29,041 nucleotides of DNA from Ruminococcus flavefaciens (lineage in GTDB: Bacteria > Bacillota > Clostridia > Oscillospirales > Ruminococcaceae), in the NCBI GenBank assembly GCA_002310115.1, contig DBYI01000066.1, positions 1-29,041 on the forward strand. Reading direction: 5' to 3'. The first letter of the stretch is position 1. Every line of letters starts with the position of its first letter. Under the pieces are notes generated by a model. The model did not search any database, had not been told where the DNA came from, and saw nothing but the letters and a program-made list of their open reading frames with translations. Shown here one piece after another: positions 1 through 7,663 of this stretch. The translations under genes were made by a program, and so were the position numbers.

Positions 1-48
1 AAGATGTACGGAAACCGTAAAGAGGTCTGAAAACTGAATAAAAACAAC

Positions 49-89
49 ATCCCCCGTTCCTGTTTATTGTGATTTAGCAGTCGGGGGAT
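49..89 (+). other. Inverted repeat upstream of the sigma factor gene
   Basis: ATCCCCCG (49-56) pairs with CGGGGGAT (82-89) around a 25-nt loop. It lies about 110 bp before the sigma factor start and has no T-tract after it, so it is not a classical terminator. It could be a leader hairpin or a protein-binding palindrome. I see no clear sigma-A promoter in positions 1-199. Confidence 0.4.
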
Positions 90-199
90 ACTTATTATGG
101 TTTTTGAAAAATTTTTTCAAAGAAGTGAAATATTTCACTGAAAAAATCGACTATATAGACAAGAGGAAATCAATACCTCATGAAAGGAGGTTTTCCCGA

Positions 200-754
200 A
201 TGAATGATGCATCAATTATGGAATTGTTCCGAAAAAGAGATGAAAGCGCACTTAAAGAGCTAAAAAATAAGTATGATGGACTTTGTTGTTATATTGCCGG
301 GAATATCCTTCCAAGGCGTGAGGATATCGAAGAATGCGTGAATTCCGCCTACTATGACATATGGAACAAAATTCCTTCGGAGGAACCACAGGATTTAAAA
401 ACCTACCTCTGCCGTATTGTCAAGAATAAAGCTATTGATCGCCTCAAATATAATACAGCACAGAAACGTAATTCACAGTATGAGGTATCCCTGGATGAGC
501 TTTCAGAGTGTATTCCTGACAGCCGCGGGGATGACATATCCGCTGAAAAGCTTGCAGGGATAATAAGCTGCTTCTTGCGCACTCAGGACGAGATCCGCAG
601 GAAAGTCTTCGTCAGGCGCTACTGGTATGGTGACAGTATCTCAAAAATAGCTGAATTTTATGATATTAACGAAAAAACCGTTGCTACTTATCTTTTCCGT
701 ACAAGGAAGAAGTTGAAAGAATACTTAAAAAAAGAGGGTTATGATTATGGATAA
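200..754 (+). CDS. ECF-type RNA polymerase sigma factor
   Basis: A 184-residue sigma-70 family protein of extracytoplasmic-function size. The N-terminal half (about 1-85) has the region 2 pattern, with acidic and aromatic residues in EDIEECVNSAYYDIW followed by LKTYLCRIVKNKAIDRLK. After a linker, the C-terminal 60 residues form a region 4 helix-turn-helix (SISKIAEFYDINEKTVATYL, then RTRKKLKEYL). An upstream in-frame TTG at 104 would add 32 residues, but an AAAGGAGG site at 183-190 sits 9 nt before the ATG at 200, so I choose 200. The gene overlaps the next, membrane-anchored gene by 8 nt. That is the usual arrangement of an ECF factor and its regulator, so the two probably respond to an envelope or external signal. 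Target promoters cannot be told from this window. Confidence 0.88.
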   Translation: MNDASIMELFRKRDESALKELKNKYDGLCCYIAGNILPRREDIEECVNSAYYDIWNKIPSEEPQDLKTYLCRIVKNKAIDRLKYNTAQKRNSQYEVSLDELSECIPDSRGDDISAEKLAGIISCFLRTQDEIRRKVFVRRYWYGDSISKIAEFYDINEKTVATYLFRTRKKLKEYLKKEGYDYG

Positions 755-2081
755 AAAGAAGTTTTTTGAAGCAGTCAATTTGATTGATGATGATCTGATA
801 AAAGAAGCCGAAATCAGCCCTGCAAAGCTTGTAAAAGCTGATACTATGGGTGAAGAAGATGGAATTTCCATATCTGGTGTTGAGGTTTATAGCAATAAGA
901 TAAAATGGCGCAGAATTGCAGCAACAGCGGCTATGTTCGTTCTGGTGGCAGGTGTCGGAGCTGTTGGGTATAACGTATTCAAGCATCGTGTTCCTGTTGT
1001 TAAAGAAGATATAGAGCTTGTAACAGATGCAAACAGCACAGATGATGTGTCAACAAGTGAAAGTAATGATAAAAATGTAGCAGAAAGTGAGACTACTTCC
1101 GGTCAGAAGAGTGAAAAAGCTTCCGAAAAGACTACGGAAAAGGTAACTTCAGCCGCCAAGGAGAAAAAGGACACGGAGCAGACTTCAAAGACAGATAAAA
1201 ACGATCAGACGACGGAAGCAGTAGTGCAGGTGACGATACAGCAGACCGAAAAGCCAAATGAAACGCAAAAGCCAAAGACTACGTACAAGACAACTTCAAA
1301 GATGACCACAAAGGCCACGACAAAGGCAACTACGACTAAGAGCACAGAGACGACAACAAAAACTTCTGATACGTGTGAAGTAATAGATGTGTTTGCAAGG
1401 CTCAACGATCTGACCTATTCTCCCGATACTTGCGACGGACTGCCCGAATATGTGCTGAACGCTCCAGGAGATACAGAGATATTCTATTTTAATTTTAGCA
1501 GCAAATGGGTATGGCGCAACAGTTCGGCAAGTAACCCCGTACAAAAGGAAGCTGTTCTCCCCGATGAACTTGCCGATTATTTGATGTCACACGGCGATGA
1601 GATAGGAATGTATCCTGCACAGTACAGCGTTACACCTCCTCTTCAGAATTATGACTTTAATGCACAATACATTCGAACGAACAATCACGGCGGAGGCGGA
1701 TCTTATCCCCAGAAAAAGCTTATCACAAGCCGTTCTGAGCTTGACAGCTATATTGAGTCAATCAAAGACAGCTACTATATTGACGGCGAATTTTTAGGAC
1801 ATGACAGTTTGATTGACGCAATAGAAAAATATGACGCCAGCTGGTTTAGCAATCATAAGCTTCTTGTAGTTGTACTGGAAGAGGGAAGCGGCTCAAACAG
1901 ACACAGGGTAGCACAGGTAGGCGGTATCTGTGTGACTATCGAGAGGCTGTTGCCTCAGATCGGTACCTGTGATATGGCTCAGTGGCATATCCTTATAGAG
2001 GTTGACAAGGACGTATATGTCAACAGCGACTTTATGGTAAGCACATATGACACACATGTTCAGGATAACTGGCTTGAATGA
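747..2081 (+). CDS. Membrane-anchored partner of the ECF sigma factor (putative anti-sigma/sensor)
   Basis: A 444-residue protein with a short cytoplasmic N-terminus (about 1-54), one membrane helix at about 57-78 (AATAAMFVLVAGVGAVGYNV), then an extracytoplasmic part. The stalk at about 90-210 is unusually rich in Thr, Ser, Lys and Glu and is probably extended. It is followed by a globular domain of roughly 230 residues that I do not recognise. There is no HxxxCxxC zinc motif of classical ZAS anti-sigma factors, so the anti-sigma role is inferred from overlap with the sigma gene and from topology. ATG 741 and ATG 747 are both in frame. GAGGG at 734-738 is 8 nt from 747 but only 2 nt from 741, so I prefer 747. 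A 12-bp terminator hairpin begins 5 nt after the stop. Confidence 0.75.
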   Translation: MDKKKFFEAVNLIDDDLIKEAEISPAKLVKADTMGEEDGISISGVEVYSNKIKWRRIAATAAMFVLVAGVGAVGYNVFKHRVPVVKEDIELVTDANSTDDVSTSESNDKNVAESETTSGQKSEKASEKTTEKVTSAAKEKKDTEQTSKTDKNDQTTEAVVQVTIQQTEKPNETQKPKTTYKTTSKMTTKATTKATTTKSTETTTKTSDTCEVIDVFARLNDLTYSPDTCDGLPEYVLNAPGDTEIFYFNFSSKWVWRNSSASNPVQKEAVLPDELADYLMSHGDEIGMYPAQYSVTPPLQNYDFNAQYIRTNNHGGGGSYPQKKLITSRSELDSYIESIKDSYYIDGEFLGHDSLIDAIEKYDASWFSNHKLLVVVLEEGSGSNRHRVAQVGGICVTIERLLPQIGTCDMAQWHILIEVDKDVYVNSDFMVSTYDTHVQDNWLE

Positions 2082-2085
2082 AAGT

Positions 2086-2115
2086 AGAAGGCAAGCAAAA
2101 ATGCTTGCCTTCTTT
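2086..2115. terminator. Bidirectional intrinsic terminator between sigma pair and copA
   Basis: AGAAGGCAAGCA (2086-2097) pairs perfectly with TGCTTGCCTTCT (2102-2113) around an AAAA loop. T-rich sequence follows on the plus strand. It lies between the convergent ends of the sensor gene and copA and may serve both. Confidence 0.82.
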
Positions 2116-4632
2116 CTATACTATCTTTGTGACTTTGTATCCTGCGTCTTCAACTGCCTGTTTCAGTTCAGTGTCGGAGATATCGCTGCATAGCTCAGCC
2201 ACAGCCGTTCCACTTTTATGGCTGACCTCGGCGCTTTTCACGGCATTGAGTTCCTCAAGAGCCTTTTTGACGCGGGCTTCGCAGTGTTCGCACATCATGC
2301 CCTTAATTTTTATGGTCTTTTCTGTGCTGCTGTCAGAATTAACTTCAGTCTTTACATGTGCTGATTGTTTTTTATCGCGGCTTGCGTCATATGGATTGAA
2401 CATATTGAGCCTCAGCGCATTTGTCACCACGCAGAAGCTTGAAAGTCCCATGGCAGCCGCTCCGAACATAGGGTTAAGCTCCCAACCGAAAAGCTTTATA
2501 TATGCTCCTGCGGCAAGGGGGATACCTATTATATTATAGAAGAATGCCCAGAAAAGATTCTGCTTTATATTTCTGAGAGTTGTTCTGCTGAGCCTGATAG
2601 CAGCGGGTACATCTTTGAGACTGCTTTTCATGAGCACCACGTCTGCTGCGTCAATTGCAACGTCAGTGCCTGCACCGACAGCTATGCCCATATCCGCTGA
2701 AGTCAGCGCAGGAGCATCGTTTATTCCATCGCCAACCATTGCAGTGACACCTAGCTTTTTTAGACTACGGACGACCGCCTCTTTTTCGTCGGGAAGCACC
2801 CCTGCGATGATCTCGTCAACGCCTGCTTGTTCACCGATAGCTTTTGCAGTAATTTCGTTGTCGCCTGTTAGCATTATGGTTCTTATGCCCATGTTTTTCA
2901 TCTGTTTTACGGCATCGATACTGTCCTCTCTGATAACGTCAGCGACAGCAATTAGACCTATTGATTTTTCACCCTCTGAGAATAAAAGAGGAGTTTTTCC
3001 AGCTGCTGAGAGCATCTCGGTGGCTTTTTTCATATCATCAGGAACTATTGAGACAGAGCTTATAAAGCTGTAATTTCCACCTGATATTTTGATCCCATCG
3101 TGTTCAGCGGTAAGACCGTTTCCGGATACTGATCTGAAAGCTGTTACTTCCTTGACTGTTAAGTTTTTTCCATTGCAGTGATTTATTACTGCTTTTGCAA
3201 GTGGATGTTCACTGTGTATTTCAAGAGCAAGTGCAATGGAAAGAAGTTCATTTTCCGTGTAGCCATGGGCAGGGATAATATCTGTTACAACTGGCTCACC
3301 TGCAGTAATAGTTCCTGTTTTGTCGAGAGCAACAATGCTGACTTTACCGGTTTGTTCAAGTGACACAGCGTTTTTGAAAAGTATTCCGTTTCTTGCACCT
3401 GTACCATTGCCGACCATTATGGCTACGGGAGTTGCAAGTCCGAGAGCACATGGACAGCTGATAACAAGCACAGATATTGACCTTGCAAGAGCAAATCCTG
3501 CAGACTTTCCGATAATGAACCAGATAATGAGAGTAATGACAGCTATTATTATGACAGTCGGGACAAAAATTCCCGAGACTTTATCTGCAGTTTTAGCTAT
3601 GGGAGCTTTTGTGGCTGCTGCGTCTGAAACGAGTTTTATTATCTGTGAAATAGTGGTGTCCGTTCCTACTCGCGTAGCTTCGCATTTTAGGAAGCCGGAA
3701 CTGTTGATAGTTGCGGAAGTTACGGTAGAGCCTGCCTTTTTGTCAACTGGAATGCTTTCTCCTGTAATAGTGGATTCGTTGACTGCGCTTTCCCCCTCAA
3801 GAACAATGCCGTCTACCGGAATACTTTGTCCTGGTCGGACAATGAAAATATCGCCTTTGACAACTTCGTCTGCGGTAATCTCGGTTTCAACTCCGTCTCT
3901 GATTACGTTTGCAGTCTTTGGAGAGAGCTTTATGAGACTTTTCAGAGCATCAGTGGTCTTTCCTTTTGAGCGTGTTTCAAGTAGCTTTCCAACGGTTATG
4001 AGAGTGAGTATCATTGCTGCCGATTCAAAGTATAGCTCATGCGAATAGAATGCAGCCCGGACGATATCGCCTTTTACCTGTGCGTCAGTCATAGCAAATA
4101 AGCTCCAAGTGCTGTAGACGAATGCCGCCATTGAACCCATAGCAACTAGTGTATCCATATTGGGTGAACGGTGGATAAGTCCCTTTGTACCATTTATAAA
4201 GAACTTTTGATTTATTACCATGACAATTGCGGCAAGGAGCAGCTGGGCGAGACCATTCATAAGGTGATTATCTGCCATAAACTGTGGCAGTGGAAGTCCC
4301 AGCATGGAATGCCCCATTGAAATATACATCAGTATAAGCAGGAACACCAGTGAAGCAGCAAGTCTGTGTTTTATATTACTAAGTTCACCTTCGTTTGACA
4401 GATTGTCATCGCTTTTGAGGGACGCTGTTGCTTTGTTAGCAGGAACAGCACCGTAGCCTGCAGCAGTGACGGCTTTTATTATGGCAGATTCGGAAGCATT
4501 GCCTTCTACGCCCATAGAATTGGTGAGAAGACTAACAGAGCAGGAAGTCACACCTTCAACGGAAGAAACAGCCTTTTCTACTCTTGCGCTGCATGCTGCA
4601 CAGCTCATACCTGTTATGTTATATTTTTTCAA
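2116..4632 (-). CDS. copA: Copper-translocating P1B-type ATPase (CopA)
   Basis: An 838-residue copper-exporting ATPase of the cytoplasmic membrane. Visible in order: an N-terminal HMA domain with GMSCAAC (Cys 11 and 14), hydrophobic helices from about 95, the TGES actuator loop, the membrane ion-site motif CPC (about 394), the phosphorylation motif DKTGT (about 437), the hinge GDGIND (about 635), the late-helix motifs FFYN and MGLSS typical of Cu(I) pumps, and a second HMA domain at the C-terminus with GMMCEHC (about 780). The reading frame extends to an ATG at 4677, but that lies upstream of the promoter -10 box (4668-4673). I therefore place the start at the TTG at 4632, just downstream of an AAAGGAGTG site. 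No copper regulator gene (CopY/CsoR) is adjacent. The pump probably removes excess cytosolic copper. Confidence 0.93.
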   Translation of the reverse strand: MKKYNITGMSCAACSARVEKAVSSVEGVTSCSVSLLTNSMGVEGNASESAIIKAVTAAGYGAVPANKATASLKSDDNLSNEGELSNIKHRLAASLVFLLILMYISMGHSMLGLPLPQFMADNHLMNGLAQLLLAAIVMVINQKFFINGTKGLIHRSPNMDTLVAMGSMAAFVYSTWSLFAMTDAQVKGDIVRAAFYSHELYFESAAMILTLITVGKLLETRSKGKTTDALKSLIKLSPKTANVIRDGVETEITADEVVKGDIFIVRPGQSIPVDGIVLEGESAVNESTITGESIPVDKKAGSTVTSATINSSGFLKCEATRVGTDTTISQIIKLVSDAAATKAPIAKTADKVSGIFVPTVIIIAVITLIIWFIIGKSAGFALARSISVLVISCPCALGLATPVAIMVGNGTGARNGILFKNAVSLEQTGKVSIVALDKTGTITAGEPVVTDIIPAHGYTENELLSIALALEIHSEHPLAKAVINHCNGKNLTVKEVTAFRSVSGNGLTAEHDGIKISGGNYSFISSVSIVPDDMKKATEMLSAAGKTPLLFSEGEKSIGLIAVADVIREDSIDAVKQMKNMGIRTIMLTGDNEITAKAIGEQAGVDEIIAGVLPDEKEAVVRSLKKLGVTAMVGDGINDAPALTSADMGIAVGAGTDVAIDAADVVLMKSSLKDVPAAIRLSRTTLRNIKQNLFWAFFYNIIGIPLAAGAYIKLFGWELNPMFGAAAMGLSSFCVVTNALRLNMFNPYDASRDKKQSAHVKTEVNSDSSTEKTIKIKGMMCEHCEARVKKALEELNAVKSAEVSHKSGTAVAELCSDISDTELKQAVEDAGYKVTKIV

Positions 4633-4667
4633 ACTATCACTCCTTTTCTCCGATATATCTTGAAAAT

Positions 4668-4696
4668 AGTATATCACAGTTTCTATTGTTCGTCAA
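4668..4696 (-). promoter_or_regulatory. copA promoter
   Basis: Reading the minus strand: TTGACG (-35, 4691-4696), 17-bp spacer, TATACT (-10, 4668-4673), with TGA directly before the -10 as an extended -10 element. Predicted transcription start is near 4661, about 29 nt before the TTG start codon at 4632. Confidence 0.8.
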
Positions 4697-4720
4697 ACTT
4701 GATATCATTTTCGGCTAAAA

Positions 4721-4754
4721 ACACAGCGGTCTGTTGTTCGGCAGACCGCTGTGT
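4721..4754 (-). terminator. Intrinsic terminator after the TraB/GumN gene
   Basis: A perfect 13-bp stem: ACACAGCGGTCTG (4721-4733) with CAGACCGCTGTGT (4742-4754), loop of 8 nt. On the minus strand it is followed by a run of five T, as expected for a terminator of the gene ending at 4775. It also separates that gene from the copA promoter. Confidence 0.88.
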
Positions 4755-4774
4755 GTAGCTATTCAATTGATAAT

Positions 4775-5869
4775 TTAAGCTATTTTTTCAACTTTGTATC
4801 CCATGCCTTCGAGTAGGTTATCAACTCCAATGTCCTCAGAATAGTGAAGAGCACCTACCATGAAGAGACAATTCTTACCTTCTTTGAGAAGTTCGGAAGC
4901 TTTTTCGGCCATTTCCTTATTGCGGTCGTTGAGCATAGTTTTCTTGTACTCGTCGTAATCATCCTTGAGGTCCTCGGGGATATCGTCAACGTCCATGTCA
5001 GAATCGAAGAGAATGTCGCCGCTACCGTTAGCCCAAGCTTCATAGATATCAGAGATATCATTTGCATAACCGTCGATATTGTCCATATCGTCAAGACAAT
5101 CGCTGAGAACATAATCTGCAAGGTCGTCAGGGTAAGCTGAGATTGCGCCTATCTGAGTGTCTAGAGTTTCAATGCTGATAATTTCCTTGTTGTCGTTCTT
5201 TGCAAGCTGAATAAAGTGTTCGTCAGTACCCGAAGTCTGGACGTTTTCAAGTCTGAGAAGCATTATTGAGTTTAACTGATTAATGAAGAAGCCTGTGTTG
5301 TACTGGTCAAGCATAGTGTTGTAGCCGCCCAAGGAGTCGAAATAATCAGTGAGCTTTTTGTATGTTTCATCAGAAATGTGATCTGTGATCTTAGAACCGT
5401 CCTTGTAAACAAATCCATTCTGAAATGCTGCAAAAGCAGATGCGTCAGACATAAGAGAAACTGTATCGTACTCAACAGCTATAGCATCGCAGTTTTTGTA
5501 GATATCCATTACTTTCTCTGGATAATCTTTTGCAGCCTCGGGAAGAATGTGCATAGTTCCAAGTAAGTAGAGCGAATTTCCGCTTTCTGGATCTGTGACC
5601 TTCCATAGCGGAGGATTGATATCCGTAGTTTTGATGTAGTCGTTAATATCAGCTGTTGTACCCAACATATTTTCAGAGAGCTCTTCCTCTGAAGTCTCGT
5701 CTGAAGCTGTTTCAGTAGAATCGTCAGTTGTGGTATCAGTAGTTGCTTCGGTTGTGTTCTCCTGTGCTGCATTCTCGTAAGAAGATGTATTTTTCTTACT
5801 GTCGCAAGAAGCAACTGTAAGAGCCATAGCTAAAGCCATGATAAGAGCAGCATTTCTTGTTTTTTTCAT
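4775..5869 (-). CDS. TraB/GumN family lipoprotein
   Basis: A 364-residue exported protein. It starts with a lipoprotein signal peptide (MKKTRNAAL..., hydrophobic 8-19, lipobox VASC with Cys 22). An Asp/Glu/Thr-rich linker follows to about residue 75, then a TraB/GumN (Tiki-like) domain. The family's two GxxH motifs are visible as GTMH (104-107) and GALH (near 339-342), with an acidic VEYD segment between them. The family includes Tiki metalloproteases; the bacterial members' substrates are mostly unknown, so enzymatic activity is inference. An upstream ATG at 5887 is in frame, but AAAGGA between the two ATGs places the start at 5869. It is a single-gene transcript with its own promoter and terminator. 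The mature protein is expected to be tethered to the outer face of the membrane. Confidence 0.85.
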   Translation of the reverse strand: MKKTRNAALIMALAMALTVASCDSKKNTSSYENAAQENTTEATTDTTTDDSTETASDETSEEELSENMLGTTADINDYIKTTDINPPLWKVTDPESGNSLYLLGTMHILPEAAKDYPEKVMDIYKNCDAIAVEYDTVSLMSDASAFAAFQNGFVYKDGSKITDHISDETYKKLTDYFDSLGGYNTMLDQYNTGFFINQLNSIMLLRLENVQTSGTDEHFIQLAKNDNKEIISIETLDTQIGAISAYPDDLADYVLSDCLDDMDNIDGYANDISDIYEAWANGSGDILFDSDMDVDDIPEDLKDDYDEYKKTMLNDRNKEMAEKASELLKEGKNCLFMVGALHYSEDIGVDNLLEGMGYKVEKIA

Positions 5870-5901
5870 TTGATTATGTCCTTTCATACAAAATATAGAT
5901 T

Positions 5902-5930
5902 ATTATACTACTGAAAGCATAGTATGTCAA
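5902..5930 (-). promoter_or_regulatory. Promoter of the TraB/GumN gene
   Basis: On the minus strand: TTGACA (5925-5930), 17-bp spacer, TATAAT (5902-5907), a full match to the sigma-A consensus. Start site expected near 5895, about 26 nt before the start codon. Confidence 0.88.
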
Positions 5931-6012
5931 TGAATTAAAATAATGATTATATAAATCGGACTTTATTTTGCGATTTTGTTCTAATAATTAGTAAAAAAAG
6001 CGTATAAAAGCC

Positions 6013-6041
6013 TTGACCTTTTGAAAATATAAGTATATAAT
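6013..6041 (+). promoter_or_regulatory. Acylphosphatase promoter
   Basis: TTGACC (6013-6018), 17-bp spacer, TATAAT (6036-6041). It is divergent from the TraB/GumN promoter. A small hairpin GCTCA-ttc-TGAGC at 6063-6075, followed by a T-rich run, lies between this promoter and the acylphosphatase start. Confidence 0.82.
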
Positions 6042-6098
6042 TATATAAATGGTATTATTTCAGCTCATTCTGAGCGGTTTTGTTTTATGAGGTTGGAT

Positions 6099-6368
6099 AT
6101 GGAAAAGGTACGCAGACATTTTATTTTTTATGGTTATGTACAGGGGGTAGGTTTCCGCTGGAGAGCTTCTCATACTGCACAAAGATTCGGCATTACAGGT
6201 TGGGTACGTAATCTTGATGACGGCTCTGTGGAAATGGAAGCTGAGGGAACAGAAAATGACATAAACGATCTTATAGACGTCTTGAAAGGGCATTTATGGG
6301 GAAGTATTGACAATATGATTTCCGAGCATATTCCATTGCAGGGTGACCATATATTTGAAATAGTATAA
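6099..6368 (+). CDS. acyP: Acylphosphatase
   Basis: An 89-residue single-domain protein of normal acylphosphatase length. It carries the two signature segments: the phosphate-binding loop GYVQGVGFR, including the catalytic Arg, and GWVRNLDDGSVE, including the catalytic Asn. These enzymes hydrolyse carboxyl-phosphate bonds of small acyl phosphates in the cytosol; the physiological substrate is usually not known. An ATG at 6087 is also in frame, but GAGG at 6089-6092 lies inside that extension and 6 nt before the ATG at 6099, so I use 6099. It is transcribed from its own promoter, and the que promoter follows 16 nt after the stop. Confidence 0.93.
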   Translation: MEKVRRHFIFYGYVQGVGFRWRASHTAQRFGITGWVRNLDDGSVEMEAEGTENDINDLIDVLKGHLWGSIDNMISEHIPLQGDHIFEIV

Positions 6369-6384
6369 GTAATCTTGAAATAGC

Positions 6385-6413
6385 TTGACAAAGTTGTTTA
6401 CAGATGTTATAAT
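6385..6413 (+). promoter_or_regulatory. Promoter of the queuosine (preQ1) operon
   Basis: TTGACA (6385-6390), 17-bp spacer, TATAAT (6408-6413), with TG at the extended -10 position. The start site is expected near 6420, immediately before the candidate riboswitch. Confidence 0.9.
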
Positions 6414-6430
6414 AATCTACGAGCTTTGCT

Positions 6431-6474
6431 CCGACAGTTCGTTTGCGCCATCCTGTCGTTAATAAAAACCAGGG
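6431..6474 (+). promoter_or_regulatory. Candidate preQ1-I riboswitch aptamer
   Basis: A compact hairpin with an A-rich tail, as in class I preQ1 aptamers. P1 is CGACAG (6432-6437) with CTGTCG (6453-6458). The 15-nt loop is C/U/G rich and begins TTCG, and the tail is GTTAATAAAAACCAGGG. Class I aptamers fold as an H-type pseudoknot in which the tail packs on the loop. I could not settle the P2 pairing by eye (GTTT 6441-6444 with AAAC 6466-6469 is one option). Position just after the promoter of a complete preQ1 gene set and before a terminator supports the call. A preQ1-III or unrelated attenuator is the alternative. Confidence 0.7.
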
Positions 6475-6526
6475 CATCCATATACCGCGGTTCTGACTGA
6501 CGGTATATTTTGTTATGTAAGGATGC
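6474..6526 (+). promoter_or_regulatory. Expression-platform hairpin in the que leader
   Basis: ATATACCG (6480-6487) pairs with CGGTATAT (6501-6508), flanked by GCATCC (6474-6479) with GGATGC (6521-6526). The outer pairing shares its last two bases with the terminator stem that begins at 6525 and begins at the end of the aptamer tail. It is therefore a plausible link between ligand binding and termination, though the switching mechanism is inferred. Confidence 0.5.
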
Positions 6527-6550
6527 ATCTGCCTTGGCAGATGCTTTTTT
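6525..6550 (+). terminator. Attenuator terminator before queD
   Basis: GCATCTGCC (6525-6533) pairs with GGCAGATGC (6536-6544) and is followed by six T (6545-6550). It stands between the que promoter and the queD ribosome site (GGAGTGA, 6554-6560), so readthrough must be regulated or partial for the operon to be expressed. Confidence 0.88.
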
Positions 6551-6567
6551 ATTGGAGTGATTATATT

Positions 6568-6993
6568 ATGTACAGATTAAAGACCTCATCGGCATTTGAC
6601 AGCGCCCATTTCCTCGCAGGCTATGAGGGGAAGTGTGCTAATATACATGGACATCGCTGGATAATAGAAGCAGAATTTTCTGGAACTGAACTGGTAAACA
6701 GTGGTGTGAAGCGCGGTATGCTCATAGATTTCGGTGATATAAAAAGCGCAGTCCGTGCCCTTGCAGATTTTTTTGACCATGCTCTTATATATGAGAAGAA
6801 CTCACTCAAAGAGGAGACAGTATCTGCACTCAATGCCGAGAACTTTAGGCTTATAGCAGTGAAATTCCGCCCGACTGCCGAGAATTTCGCGGAATATTTC
6901 TACAATAAACTCAAGGAAGATGGATTACCTGTAAGCCGAGTTGCTGTGTATGAAACTCCTGAAAACTGTGCAGTATATGAGGAACAGACATGA
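6568..6993 (+). CDS. queD: 6-carboxytetrahydropterin synthase (QueD)
   Basis: A 141-residue member of the PTPS/QueD family that converts dihydroneopterin triphosphate to 6-carboxy-5,6,7,8-tetrahydropterin, the second step of preQ1 synthesis. The zinc ligands are His14 (FDSAHF) with His27 and His29 (HGH). Cys23 in GKCANIHGH matches the catalytic cysteine that distinguishes QueD, and the C-terminal VYETPEN carries the substrate-binding Glu. The frame is open upstream to 6523, inside the terminator, but GGAGTGA at 6554-6560 fixes the ATG at 6568. Its stop overlaps the queE start by 4 nt (ATGA), implying translational coupling. Confidence 0.93.
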   Translation: MYRLKTSSAFDSAHFLAGYEGKCANIHGHRWIIEAEFSGTELVNSGVKRGMLIDFGDIKSAVRALADFFDHALIYEKNSLKEETVSALNAENFRLIAVKFRPTAENFAEYFYNKLKEDGLPVSRVAVYETPENCAVYEEQT

Positions 6994-7652
6994 GATATCC
7001 AGTAGTTGAAAAGTTTGTCAGTATAAACGGTGAAGGACAGCGGGCTGGTGAACTTGCTGTATTTGTACGTTTCAGGGGCTGCAATCTGAATTGCAGCTAC
7101 TGCGATACTAAATGGGCTAACACAGTTGATGCAGAAGCCGAGCTTATGAGCGCAGATGAGATAGCAGAATATGTGGCTTCAACAGGCATAAGGAACGTTA
7201 CTCTTACTGGCGGAGAACCTCTTCTGCAGCCTGAACTTAATGTTCTTACCGATATGCTTATAAGCTCCGGAAATACTGTTGAAATAGAAACTAACGGCAG
7301 CATATCTGCAGCAGAGCTTGCAGCAAGGAAATATCGTCCCTCGTTTACTTTTGATTACAAGCTTCCTGACAGTGGCATGGAAGCTCATATGCTCACTGAA
7401 AACTATGACTTTTTGACCGAAATGGATACTGTAAAATTCGTATCGGGCAGTAGTAGAGACCTTAAGAAAGCTGCTGAGATAATAAATGAATTTGATCTTG
7501 TAAACAGATGCAAGGTATATATAAGCCCTGTATTCGGCAGAATAGAGCCTGCAGAAATAGTTGATTTCATGGCGGCAGAGCGACTTAACGGAGTAAGATT
7601 GCAGCTGCAGCTGCATAAATTTATCTGGGATCCCAATAAGCGTGGAGTCTGA
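6990..7652 (+). CDS. queE: 7-carboxy-7-deazaguanine synthase (QueE), radical SAM
   Basis: A 220-residue radical S-adenosylmethionine enzyme that contracts 6-carboxytetrahydropterin to 7-carboxy-7-deazaguanine. The iron-sulfur motif CX3CX2C is Cys31, Cys35 and Cys38 (RGCNLNCSYCDT), preceded by the family's NGEGQRAGE substrate segment. The SAM-binding TGGEPLLQ motif is near residues 75-82. Length is normal for QueE. It is the second gene of the operon, overlapping queD by 4 nt, with folE beginning 11 nt downstream. Confidence 0.93.
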   Translation: MRYPVVEKFVSINGEGQRAGELAVFVRFRGCNLNCSYCDTKWANTVDAEAELMSADEIAEYVASTGIRNVTLTGGEPLLQPELNVLTDMLISSGNTVEIETNGSISAAELAARKYRPSFTFDYKLPDSGMEAHMLTENYDFLTEMDTVKFVSGSSRDLKKAAEIINEFDLVNRCKVYISPVFGRIEPAEIVDFMAAERLNGVRLQLQLHKFIWDPNKRGV

Positions 7653-7663
7653 AAGGAGATAAT

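Noticed and set aside
1205..1405. Low-complexity repeats of ACN codons in the sensor gene
   Set aside because: They encode the Thr-rich stalk and are not regular tandem repeats or a CRISPR-like array.
2078..4048. Several long plus-strand open frames opposite copA
   Set aside because: They mirror the coding strand of a clear CopA with all motifs intact, have no ribosome sites and look compositionally like antisense translation.
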